From NCBI GenBank assembly GCA_014382445.1, contig JACNJS010000021.1, positions 1 to 64,000 of the forward strand: a stretch of 64,000 nucleotides of DNA, read 5' to 3'. This document shows, one piece after another, positions 33,741 through 43,600 of this stretch (position 1 is its first letter; each line of letters opens with the position of its first letter). The notes under the pieces were generated by a model, which saw only the letters and a list, made by a program, of their open reading frames with translations, was not told the DNA's origin and ran no database searches. Source of the stretch: Bacteroidota bacterium (lineage in GTDB: Bacteria; Bacteroidota; Bacteroidia; Bacteroidales; F082). The translations under genes and the position numbers were made by a program.

Positions 33741-35147
33741 TTATTTTGGTAATTGATTAGAAACTTTTTCTTCATCAGGCGATAACCATCCTCCTCCGAG
33801 AGCTTTATAGAGCTTCACATAAGCATTTAACAGATTCATCCTTGTTTGTGTGAAATTTAATTGAGCATCAAATAACTGTCGCTGTGAATCCATTACTTCG
33901 AGATAACTTGTCTCACCTAATGAATACCTGTTTTCTGAAAGCATCTCTGCATTTGCTGCCGCCTCATAACGCATTTCCTGTGCCAGAATTTCTTCTTTCA
34001 ATGTTTCAATACTTATCAGTGCATTCTCAACCTCGCTAAATGCCTGTAATACTACACTTTCATATTCATATAACATTGCTTCGGCTTCGTATCTTGCCAT
34101 TTCGACTCTTTTTTTATTTTTCCCAAATTGAAAAACAGGACCTAATAAACTCCCACCTACCGACCAGGCTAACCCTCCCGTAGTAAGTGTGGACAGATCG
34201 TTGCTTGCAGCACCAAGTAATCCTGTTAAATTTAGCGATGGAAACCTCATTGCCTCCGCTACTCCAATTTGAGCATTTTGCGATTGTAACAATGCTTCTG
34301 CCTGCTTAATATCCGGGCGTCGTTCTAACAGCTGTGATGGTAATCCTGTTGGGATATCAGGTGGGACTGCCATGTCAAAAAGACTTGTTTCTGTTGTGAT
34401 GTAACGAGGATTATGACCAAGAAGAACACTGAGTGAATTTTCGGTTTGCGCAATGGCTCTTTTATACTGTGGAATTGCTGCCGCAGAAATGGCTCGCTGA
34501 ACCTGTGATTGGTTTAAATCAATTTCTGCAATAATGCCCCACTTATATCTTGCTTCGATAATTAGTAACCCACTATCGCGTGAAGCAAGTGTGTTTTCGG
34601 AAATAAGCAACTTCTCTTTATTGTTAAGAAGCTCAAAATAAGTGCTGGCAACATTTGCTATTAAACTCATTTGAATAGTACGCATACCGTATTCACTCGC
34701 CAGAAGGTTAGCCTTTGCAGCTTCGGTCAACCTAATGTAACTACCCCAAAAACCAATTTCCCACGACAATTCAGGGTAAGTAAAAAAGCTATTTGATGCC
34801 GTTGGTTGTTTAATGCCTGCATAATTACTTTTGGAGGCACCCGCCGAATACCCAAGCGAGGGCCATTGGTCGGCGTTTGTATATCCTATGTTTGCCCTTG
34901 CGGCTTCAATTCTGGCAGCAGCAATAAGTACATCTTTGTTTTCATTAAGTGCTGTTTTAATTAAAGTATCAAGAACCGGGTCGTTAAATAATTCCCACCA
35001 TTGTAAATTAATAACCGTATCAGTTGCAAGTGCATCAAATCGAAATTTTTCTGGAGAGTTATAATCAGGCTTCTGAAAATCCGGCCCTAATATACAGCCT
35101 GACAGGAGGATGGTTATTACAAATGTGAGCATTATAATCTTTTTCAT
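33741..35147 (-). CDS. RND efflux outer-membrane lipoprotein (NodT/OprM family)
   Basis: The 468-residue product has a lipoprotein signal (LLSGCILGPDFQKPDY, Cys about 18), two OEP repeat halves with long coiled-coil helices, and the family motifs PSLGYSAGAS and RRPDIKQAEALL. It forms the trimeric outer-membrane duct of a tripartite efflux pump whose adaptor and pump genes are upstream. A transposase gene (35171-35635) and a cluster of REP hairpins separate it from the pump gene. It may still be in the same transcript. Confidence 0.95.
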   Translation of the reverse strand: MKKIIMLTFVITILLSGCILGPDFQKPDYNSPEKFRFDALATDTVINLQWWELFNDPVLDTLIKTALNENKDVLIAAARIEAARANIGYTNADQWPSLGYSAGASKSNYAGIKQPTASNSFFTYPELSWEIGFWGSYIRLTEAAKANLLASEYGMRTIQMSLIANVASTYFELLNNKEKLLISENTLASRDSGLLIIEARYKWGIIAEIDLNQSQVQRAISAAAIPQYKRAIAQTENSLSVLLGHNPRYITTETSLFDMAVPPDIPTGLPSQLLERRPDIKQAEALLQSQNAQIGVAEAMRFPSLNLTGLLGAASNDLSTLTTGGLAWSVGGSLLGPVFQFGKNKKRVEMARYEAEAMLYEYESVVLQAFSEVENALISIETLKEEILAQEMRYEAAANAEMLSENRYSLGETSYLEVMDSQRQLFDAQLNFTQTRMNLLNAYVKLYKALGGGWLSPDEEKVSNQLPK

Positions 35148-35170
35148 TACAATATTATTTTTTCAAAAGT

Positions 35171-35635
35171 CTAACTAAAAAAATCAAACAGGTACTTATT
35201 ATTGAATTCGATTTCGAACTGCTTAAGAAAATCGATGTACTCTTCTCTAAATGTTGTTTTTCTGTGATGCTGTTCCTGGTATTTGATGTAATTGTATACG
35301 TTATCAATATGTGATCTGCTGTAAGAAAAAGCACCATATCCGTCTTGCCATTGGAACTTCGATCCGAACCAATTTTTGTTGTTGATGAATAGAGAAGAGC
35401 TTCTTTTCAATTCCCATACTGTATCTGAAATGGTTATGGATGGACTTATTCCGAGAAAAACATGTACATGATCAGAAACTCCATTAATGATGATTGACTT
35501 GTGTTTTAAATTTGTAGCAATGCCACTCATATAACTAAACAACTCTGAGCGGATATTTTCCTTTAATAATCTGTCTTTGTATTTAACTGCAAAGATCAAT
35601 TGGACATATAATTGCGTAAAAACACCTGGTTTCAT
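35171..35635 (-). CDS. REP-associated tyrosine transposase (IS200/IS605-like, TnpA_REP)
   Basis: The 154-residue product is a Y1-type HUH transposase. It has HVH at 56-58 (DHVHVF) and the catalytic tyrosine, most likely Y116, in YNYIKYQEQHH. It lacks any accessory TnpB. Length and the adjacent hairpins with short GTA/TAC loops mark it as a RAYT, which is domesticated and mobilises REP palindromes rather than itself. It is inserted in the efflux operon between the pump and the outer-membrane subunit. The frame is intact, so it may be active. Confidence 0.9.
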   Translation of the reverse strand: MKPGVFTQLYVQLIFAVKYKDRLLKENIRSELFSYMSGIATNLKHKSIIINGVSDHVHVFLGISPSITISDTVWELKRSSSLFINNKNWFGSKFQWQDGYGAFSYSRSHIDNVYNYIKYQEQHHRKTTFREEYIDFLKQFEIEFNNKYLFDFFS

Positions 35636-35656
35636 ATTTTTGTTTTTATCAATAAA

Positions 35657-35812
35657 TCGCCTACGGCGAATATCGTTAATTATGTTTTCTTACAATAATT
35701 ATAACCGCTACGCGGTAATAATTATTTGATTGTGTTTTTTGCCCGTAGGGCATTAAATATTTGTAAAAATCAATAAAAGAGTGATTTATTCCCCGTCGGG
35801 GATTAATCACTC
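35657..35812. repeat. Cluster of four REP-type hairpins next to the transposase
   Basis: Four palindromes with three-base loops occur in a row. TCGCC-TAC-GGCGA is at 35657-35669. A 15-bp stem AACCGC-TAC-GCGGT with AT flanks is at 35694-35726. TGCCC-GTA-GGGCA is at 35740-35752. ATTCCCC-GTC-GGGGATT with long GAGTGATT flanks is at 35779-35812. The last overlaps the stop codon of the pump gene. Each differs in stem but shares the CTAC/GTAG/GTCG core layout, as expected for REPs handled by a RAYT. Confidence 0.8.
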
Positions 35813-38800
35813 ATTTGTATTATCTGAACTACTCTCAACTTCCAAAGCCATCATCTTATCCCTCCTCTTTTCATATCCCGAAATTTTCCCTATAAACACA
35901 AAAAGCATCGGGTACATAAATACACCTAGGAATGTTGCCACCGACATACCTCCAATTAGAGCCATTCCCATCACTTTTCTGGCTTCAGCTCCCGAGCCTG
36001 ATGCGATTACCAGCGGAAAAACTCCGAAAATGAATGCAAAAGCTGTCATAAGAATAGGCCGGAACCTCGCTTTGGCGGCACTTATTGCTGAGGCCATGAG
36101 GTCTTTACCCGTTTTAAACTCATCATTAGCAAATTCAATTATCAGAATTGCATTTTTGGCTGCCATTCCCACCAGCATCACCAATGAAATTTGTGCAAAA
36201 ATGTTGTTTTCAAAAGTAGGGCTGATAAGCCTTGAAACCCAAAGGGCGAATAAGGCACCAAATATTGCAAAAGGTGTTCCCATTAAAATACTGATCGGCA
36301 GTGACCAACTTTCGTATTGTGCCGATAGTATTAGAAATACAAACACCAGCGAAAATGTTAATATCATGATTAATGAACCTGAGGCTTTTTTTTCCTGAAA
36401 CGACATAGCATTCCAGGCATAACCCATGTCGTTGGGCAATACCTCCTCTGCTACCTCTTCCAATGCTGTCATTGCCTGGGCGCTCGTATAACCAACACCC
36501 GGATTACCAGTAATTTCCACAGCTCTGTATAAGTTAAACCTATTAGTATAATCAGGACCTGATATGTCTTTTACGGTTACCAAAGTCGCCAAAGGCACCA
36601 TCTCCCCAATGTTATTTTTTAGAAAGAAGTTATTTATTTGTTTTTTATCAACCCTGTATTGTGGCTCAGCCTGAATATAGGTTTTATATAATCGACCAAA
36701 CCTGGTAAAATCGTTTACATACGAACCTCCCATAAACGCTCCTATTGTATGGTATAGTTCATCCAGCGGAACACCAAGTTTAAGTGCCTTTTCTTTGTCA
36801 ACATCAATATATCGCTGGGGTACATTTGCCTGGAAAGTGGTAAAAGCCCTTGATATTTCAGGCCTGCTATTTGCTTCTTCAACAAATTTTGCTGTATTTT
36901 CTGCAAGATAGCCGGGCGTGTTACCTCCCTTATCCTGGATCATAATACTAAAACCTGACCCATGACCCAGTCCGGGCAATGCAGGTGGGCCAAAGGCAAA
37001 TACCTGAGCTCCAAGAATTTTTGTAAACAATATTGGGTTTAGCTGGTTGATAATATCTTCTGCCGTACGGCTCCTCTCATCCCACGGCACCAAATTAATA
37101 AACATAAACCCCGTATTTGAGGCTGATGCACCTGAAAGCATACTGTAACCTGCTGCTGTTGTTACGTACTTTACTTCGGGTATTTCCATAATAAGTTTCT
37201 CAACTTCTTTGGTAATAGCATTCGATCGTTGCAGAGAAGCTGCATCAGGAAGCTGAATGTTAACAAAGAAATAGCCCATATCTTCTTCGGGAATAAACCC
37301 TCCAGGAACCAAGGTTCCAAATAATGCTGCTGCTAAGCTTATAATAACTATGAATACTAAACTGCGTTTTAATTTACGAGCTACAATATATGTGAAACTC
37401 ATATAAGTGTCGGTGGTTTTGCCCATATATTTATTGAACACACCAAAGAACCTCCCTAAAAATCCACCATATGGAGTTGGGTTTTTTAATAATAATGATG
37501 ATAAAGCAGGACTCAATGAGAGAGCGTTTATCGAGGAAACTATTACGGAAACCACTATTGTAATTGCAAACTGCTGATATAAACGACCGGTTATCCCTGC
37601 CATACCTGCAACCGGGATAAATACTGCTATTAAAACAAGAGTAGTGGCAATTATTGGCGCTGACACTTTTCGCATTGCTTCAATAGTGGCTTGTTTTGCA
37701 CTCATTCCCTTAGCAATGTTTACCTGTACTGCTTCAACAACAACAATAGCATCGTCAACTACAATGCCAATGGCAAGTACTAATCCGAGTAATGAAAGAA
37801 CGTTGATAGTAAATCCCAAAACGGGGAAAAAGATAAAAGCTCCTACCAGTGAAACCGGAATAGCTATGGTAGGAATAAGAGTTGCCCGCCAGTCCTGGAT
37901 GAAAATAAAAACAACAAACACTACCAGGCAAATGGCTACTATCAATGTAATTACAATGTCTCTAATGCCGGCAGTAATGGGTAGTGTTGCATCTAACGAA
38001 ACGTCGTATTTAATGCTTTCAGGAAAACTCTCTGCCAGTATTTCCATTTCTGCAATTACTTCTTTACTTAGTTCAACAGCATTTGAACCCGGAGACTGGT
38101 ATAGCGCAATAACAGCGCATGTTTCTTTATTTAATCGGGTATAGGCGTCGTATGATTCAACACCAAGGTCGATTGTGGCAATATCTTTTAACTTTACCTG
38201 TGATCCTTCAGGTGTAGTTCTGATGACAATATCGCCAAAAGTTTCGGGCGAACTAAACCTAGCGGGCAAACGTACAGAGTAGGTAAATTCAGTACCTGGC
38301 GGGGCTGGTTCTGCGCCAAATTTTCCGCCCGGAACAATAACATTTTGCTGATTAATTGCATTTTGTATCTCCGAAACAGTAATTCCCATTTGTGCAAGCC
38401 TATCGGGCTTTACCCAAATTCGCATTGAGTAATCGGATGCGCCAAGCACATTAGTCCTTCCAATTCCTTTAATTCGTGAGAGCTGATCTTTGATGTTAAT
38501 AAGAACATAGTTTCCTAAAAAATCCTGATCATATCTTCCATCGGATGTAAGAGTTATCAGCATCAAGATATTAGGTAGAGATTTCTCGGTAGTAACACCA
38601 AATTTGGTAACCTCTGCCGGTAATTTAGCAGACGCTGCACTAACGCGATTTTGTGAAAGTACGGTATTCATATCGGGGTCGGAACCAATAACAAACGAAA
38701 TATCAATCGACATTGTACCATCATTGGCATTAGTCGATTTCATATATATCATATTGTCAACTCCGTTGATTTGCTGTTCAAGAGGAGTAGCTACCGATTC

Positions 38801-38986
38801 TTCAACAGTTATAGCATTTGCGCCGGAGTAATTTGCTCTAACCTGTACCACCGGAGGTGTGAGGTTTGGATACTGCTCAAGCGGTAAACCCGACAACATT
38901 ACAAGTCCTAAAATAAGTATAACAATTGCAATTACCATTGCAACAATAGGTCTGTGTACGAAAAAAATTCCTTTAGTTTCAGACAT
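35807..38986 (-). CDS. RND-family efflux pump inner-membrane subunit (HAE1 type)
   Basis: The 1059-residue product is an AcrB/MexB-like transporter with 12 membrane helices and two large periplasmic loops. The start FVHRPIVAMVIAIVILILGL is canonical. The TM4 proton-relay motif GIVVDDAIVVVEAV is intact, as are later signatures GLVLAIG and GMAAKNAILIIEFA. It exports hydrophobic compounds or drugs using the proton gradient. It follows the adaptor gene by 11 bases. The downstream duct gene is separated by a transposase and REP hairpins. No transcriptional regulator gene is adjacent. Confidence 0.96.
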   Translation of the reverse strand: MSETKGIFFVHRPIVAMVIAIVILILGLVMLSGLPLEQYPNLTPPVVQVRANYSGANAITVEESVATPLEQQINGVDNMIYMKSTNANDGTMSIDISFVIGSDPDMNTVLSQNRVSAASAKLPAEVTKFGVTTEKSLPNILMLITLTSDGRYDQDFLGNYVLINIKDQLSRIKGIGRTNVLGASDYSMRIWVKPDRLAQMGITVSEIQNAINQQNVIVPGGKFGAEPAPPGTEFTYSVRLPARFSSPETFGDIVIRTTPEGSQVKLKDIATIDLGVESYDAYTRLNKETCAVIALYQSPGSNAVELSKEVIAEMEILAESFPESIKYDVSLDATLPITAGIRDIVITLIVAICLVVFVVFIFIQDWRATLIPTIAIPVSLVGAFIFFPVLGFTINVLSLLGLVLAIGIVVDDAIVVVEAVQVNIAKGMSAKQATIEAMRKVSAPIIATTLVLIAVFIPVAGMAGITGRLYQQFAITIVVSVIVSSINALSLSPALSSLLLKNPTPYGGFLGRFFGVFNKYMGKTTDTYMSFTYIVARKLKRSLVFIVIISLAAALFGTLVPGGFIPEEDMGYFFVNIQLPDAASLQRSNAITKEVEKLIMEIPEVKYVTTAAGYSMLSGASASNTGFMFINLVPWDERSRTAEDIINQLNPILFTKILGAQVFAFGPPALPGLGHGSGFSIMIQDKGGNTPGYLAENTAKFVEEANSRPEISRAFTTFQANVPQRYIDVDKEKALKLGVPLDELYHTIGAFMGGSYVNDFTRFGRLYKTYIQAEPQYRVDKKQINNFFLKNNIGEMVPLATLVTVKDISGPDYTNRFNLYRAVEITGNPGVGYTSAQAMTALEEVAEEVLPNDMGYAWNAMSFQEKKASGSLIMILTFSLVFVFLILSAQYESWSLPISILMGTPFAIFGALFALWVSRLISPTFENNIFAQISLVMLVGMAAKNAILIIEFANDEFKTGKDLMASAISAAKARFRPILMTAFAFIFGVFPLVIASGSGAEARKVMGMALIGGMSVATFLGVFMYPMLFVFIGKISGYEKRRDKMMALEVESSSDNTNE

Positions 38987-38997
38987 ATGAATACAAT

Positions 38998-40176
38998 TTA
39001 TTGTGGATTTGTTCTGTTTTCAAACTGAGTAACTTTTGCAACTACAGGCATTCCAGGTTTTACTTTTTGAAGTGCATTAATAACAACTTTTTCATTTGCA
39101 TTAAGACCGCTTTCAATAATCCAATAATCTTCATATTTAGGTCCTGTAACTACCTGTCTACTTTCAACCCTGCTGCTATCATTAATAACATAAACCGAGT
39201 GAGCACTCTGCAATTCCATTACACAGCGCTGGGGAACAATTAAAGCATCAGTTATTTCATCCATTTTGGCCCTTACTTTTGCAAATTGTCCAGGTCGTAA
39301 TAGTTCGTCGGGGTTTGGAAAAGAAGTTTGAATAAGCAATGAACCTGTTTCAGGATTAACTTCCCTGTCGATGAATTTAACCCGTCCGGTGTGTTTAAAT
39401 GTAGAGCCATCTGATAAAATTAATGTTAGCTTACCATCTTTATTTTCTTTTTCAATATAATTGGCATCCTTCTCTTGCTTCGAACTTTCAATAAACCTAC
39501 GTGCAATGCCGAGATAATCAGCTTCAACGAGAAAAAACTCAACATGGACTGTATCGATGGTTGATATTGTATTTAAAATTACAGGGTTGGGGGCCTGTCC
39601 TACAAATTCGCCTACATTAGCCTGCGTTTTACCAATTAATCCTGAAATTGGAGAAATAATACGACAATATCCCAGATTAATATTTGCCAGCCGCACACTC
39701 GATTCAACAGCTTTAACATTGGCTGCCGCAGCATCGTACTGGGCGTGAGTCGCATCAAGATCGCTTTGACTTACAGCATTTATTTTAGCAAGAGGGACTA
39801 TCCTTCCAAGATCACTTTCAGCTTTTGCAAGGTCTGTTTTTGCTTCAGCAAGCTTGCTCATTTCAACTGCAAGTTGGGCTTCTAATGATTGAGGGTCAAC
39901 AGTATAAAGTAGCTGTCCTTTTTTTACCCAGGTGCCCTCATTAAAATGAATAGCATCTAAAAATCCGCTTACTCTTGTCCTTATAGGAATATCGTATTGC
40001 CCATAAACCTGCCCTATAAACTCCTGATATATAGGAACATCTTTTTGAATAACTTCAACAACAGGGATTTCGAGAAGATGCCGGGGTTCTTGTTTTTTTT
40101 CGCCACATGAGCTAATTATCAATAATATCAGCATAATAATGCTGTACTTTATTTGAATAATAATTGATTTATTCAT
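38998..40176 (-). CDS. RND efflux periplasmic adaptor (membrane-fusion protein)
   Basis: The 392-residue lipoprotein (ISSCGEKKQEP, Cys about 24) shows the MFP order: lipoyl half-motif VYGQYDIPIRTRVSGFLDAI, alpha-hairpin with VDPQSLEAQLAVEMSKLAEAKTDLAKAE, second lipoyl half INLGYCRIISPISGLIG, and beta-barrel ending PGQFAKVRAKM. It bridges the pump and the outer-membrane duct. It is the first gene of the operon, with its promoter in the 429-base region shared with the divergent two-component gene. Confidence 0.94.
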   Translation of the reverse strand: MNKSIIIQIKYSIIMLILLIISSCGEKKQEPRHLLEIPVVEVIQKDVPIYQEFIGQVYGQYDIPIRTRVSGFLDAIHFNEGTWVKKGQLLYTVDPQSLEAQLAVEMSKLAEAKTDLAKAESDLGRIVPLAKINAVSQSDLDATHAQYDAAAANVKAVESSVRLANINLGYCRIISPISGLIGKTQANVGEFVGQAPNPVILNTISTIDTVHVEFFLVEADYLGIARRFIESSKQEKDANYIEKENKDGKLTLILSDGSTFKHTGRVKFIDREVNPETGSLLIQTSFPNPDELLRPGQFAKVRAKMDEITDALIVPQRCVMELQSAHSVYVINDSSRVESRQVVTGPKYEDYWIIESGLNANEKVVINALQKVKPGMPVVAKVTQFENRTNPQ

Positions 40177-40605
40177 AGCAGCTTTTTTATGTGAGAATGA
40201 GGATATTTACTTTCGTAGAATACAAATATATTAAAATATTATGAACCGTTTTTCAATATTATTGTTTGTTGGGCTTATGTGAAAACAAAACTTGCGCTAT
40301 GTAGCAAATAGCAATAATGCATATTAAAAAACCGCCAACTTATTAGTTAGTGGACCCACCAGGACCAGTGATATTTTCTAATGCGCTGAATATCAATTAC
40401 CTTAAGATTACAAAATCAAAAATAGGGTAAAAATCAGAGTAAAATGTTTGGCAGTAAAATTTTGTGAATTCTTCCTCTAAAATTAATCCGCATTTTGATA
40501 GTTATTGATCTTGTAAACTGCATCCATAACTTCAATTGAATCAGAGTACAAATTACCTGTCATTCGAATTTTCGTATATTTATTGATTATTTTTCATTTC
40601 AATCC
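40177..40605. other. Divergent intergenic region between the efflux operon and the hybrid two-component gene
   Basis: Holds no supported gene. It must carry promoters for both directions; no clear TAnnTTTG was found for either. A relic of a tRNA 3' end lies at 40350-40365 (listed separately). No TetR or MarR-type regulator is encoded here. Confidence 0.6.
40326..40365 (-). repeat. Relic of a tRNA(CAT) 3' end with part of its terminator
   Basis: GTGGACCCACCAGGAC at 40350-40365 is identical to 46849-46864, the last 15 bases of the intact minus-strand tRNA plus one flanking base. The bases to the left (40326-40349) also resemble the left arm of that tRNA's terminator (AAAAACC, CAAC, AGTTA in order), with the rest deleted. 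Nothing right of 40365 matches tRNA. The two copies stand 6.5 kb apart in the same orientation. Confidence 0.7.
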
Positions 40606-43600
40606 ATGAATAAGCATCTTAAAATACCTACATTGATTATTATCATGCTTATTCATTCTATTGGGAGCATCTATTCACAACCTGAGAAATATAAGTTTCG
40701 GCATATAACACCAAAAGATGGATTGTCTTCACATAATGTTCATGTTATAATGAAAGATTCATGGGGATTTATGTGGTTTGGGACAAGTGATGGATTGGAT
40801 CGATATGACGGATACAATGTCAAATCTTTTAAAAACAATCCGGAGGATTCTACATCAATTTCCAATAATGTTATAACAACAATATATGAGTATAATTCCA
40901 CAGAATTATTTGTAGGAACTAGAAAGGGAGGATTAAACCGATTTCATTTCGACTCAGAGAAATCTATCAGATATCAGCACAATCCAAATGATTCATCCTC
41001 TCTCAGCAATGATCAAGTTAATGTGATTTGCAGTGACACTTCCGATCTGCTTTGGGTGGGAACTCAAAACGGACTTAATTTATTTGATCCATTTAATGGA
41101 ACATTTAAAGTGTTTAAGCAGGATGTTAACAATTGGCAAAGTAGAAAAAATCAGATTAACGAAATTTATTGTGATCATTCCGGAATTTTGTGGATTGGTA
41201 CAAATGACGGTTTATTTCAATTTAACAGAAGAAATCATGACTTTAAAGCTGTGGAATTAACAGCTTCAACAACATATATTGGAGAGGGTGAAAGAATCAT
41301 TAATACAATTGTTGAAGATCAAGATCATGTTCTTTGGGTGGGAACTGATTTTCTTATTTTTAAGATAATTGATGGACAGCAAAAATGGGTTGGAATACAA
41401 ACAGAAAGAGCCAGGTATCCTTCTAATTACTTTATTAATGATATTGTTAAATATAGCGATAAGAATATCAAAGATTTATGGATAGCAACATTAAGTGGTT
41501 TAAACAAGTACAATCAAAAATCAGGATTATTTACTCATATATACAGAGATTCGGATAATAGCTCAAGCTTGTCGAGTAATGCTATTGTTTCGCTCTTTCT
41601 GGATAACAACCGTTTGCTTTGGATTGCTGGTGAAGACGGGATTGATATGCTTGATTTAAACAACCCTCCTTTTCATCATATTATCCAGCCAGTTGGAAAA
41701 TTTAGAAAGTCGTCCATTGCTTTTTTTGAGGATACTGATGGGAGTTTTTGGATCGGGTCTCCTAATGCAGGCTTAATAAATTATGACAAGGATTTAAAAC
41801 TAATTAAACAATGCACCCTTGTACTTCCGGATGGCAATATTCCATCAAATTACAGCGTATTTGAAATCCTGGAAGATTCAAAACACTTTATGTGGATTGG
41901 AATGAACCGACCTTTACCTGGTATATATCTGTTTGATAAAGAAAAGGAATCATTTACAAAAATTCCTTGTGATACCTCGAATAATCATCCTGAACCAAAA
42001 GAAATGAAGGCTATGGTTGAAGACCATAATGGCATTGTTTGGTATGGTACGAATTCAGGCTTATATTGGTTTGATAACACAAATTTTGACTCTTTATTTA
42101 TTAGGTATGTTGATAACGAAATGCTTTCTCATTCATGGATAAATGATTTATACATAGACAATAATGGTGATCTCTGGGTCACATCCCTAGCTGGTCTTTT
42201 TCGGCTTCCAAAGGAAAATAAGAAATCAATGGATTTTATCGAATTTAGTTCTGATAATATTGGAGATGAAAGTTATCAAGGAATGCCACTTGGTATTATC
42301 CAAACAAAAAGTGGGTTGTATTTCTTGGGGACTACTGAAGGATTATATGCTTTTGATCCTGCTTCTTATAAATTTTCTAAAATAGAAAAGGAAAGTGAAC
42401 TTATTGGTGAAAACAAAAAATTTTCAATTATAGAGGATAAACATAAATCTTTATGGTTGAATACATGGAAAGGTCTTATCCGGTTTAATCCTCAGTCACC
42501 TGAAAATGAAAGCCCAATACTATTCGATATTTCAGATGGATTACCTTTTGAAGGTTATAATGGGTCTGATCCCTACCTCAGCAAAGATGGTAGAATATTT
42601 GTGCCAGGAAAAGGAGGCAAACAGGATGGTTTTTTTTACTTCCACCCGGATAGCATAAATTATAATAAAAATATTCCTCCTATAGTTGTTACACGATTTT
42701 TGGTTAATGATGTTGCTATTAATCTGTATGATAGAAATTTTTCAAAGAAATATATAGACCTCAATTACAACCAAGACTTCTTTTCATTTGAGTTTGCTGC
42801 GCTTGATTATATTAATCCTGAAAAGAACAATTATGCGTATTATCTCGAAGGATTAGAAGATAGTTGGATTTATTGTGGAAAGAGGAGGTTTGCAAATTAT
42901 ACAAATGTCCCCCCCGGGAAATATATATTCAGGGTAAAAGGGTCTAATAATGATGGGTGCTGGAATGAAACAGGTGCTTCCATTTTCATCAGAATTCATC
43001 CACCACCCTGGGAAACATGGTGGGCCTACTTATTGTATGTTCTGTTCGTGCTGGGATTATTTTATGCATGGAGGCAGTATGACCTTAAGCGCCATAGATT
43101 AAAAAAACAACTTGAGGTAGAATACCTTGAAAAGGAAAAACTCAGTGAGCTTGCCAGTATGAAATCAAGGTTTTTTGCGAATGTTTCTCATGAATTCCGT
43201 ACACCTTTAACTTTAATCTTAGGACCACTTAGAAACCTGAAGAAAGAAGTTGTGTCTGATAAAGGCAAAAAAGATTTGAGTATTATTCAACGAAATTCTA
43301 TCAGACTGCAGCAGCTTATCAACCAATTGCTGAATCTGTCGAAGCTTGAATCTGGTAAAATGAAACTTCAGGTACAAAAGCTAGATGTTATTCAATTGGT
43401 AAATCGGTACACCCAAAATTTTGAATCCCTTGCTACACAAAAAAAGATTATACTTAAATATTTGCATGATGAGGATGCGATTTTTGTTTGGATTGACACA
43501 GATAAGATAGAAAAGATATTATATAATCTATTGTCCAATGCTTTTAAATTTACCCCTAAAGGGGGTTCGATTACGATTAGAATTAGCATGGCGGCAAAAG

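Noticed and set aside
35781-36398. 205-codon plus-strand frame antisense to the RND pump
   Set aside because: It is antisense to the pump 3' end and has no independent support.
37644-38144. 166-codon plus-strand frame antisense to the RND pump
   Set aside because: It mirrors a well-supported pump gene; composition is Thr/Ser/Ile-rich as expected for an antisense reading.
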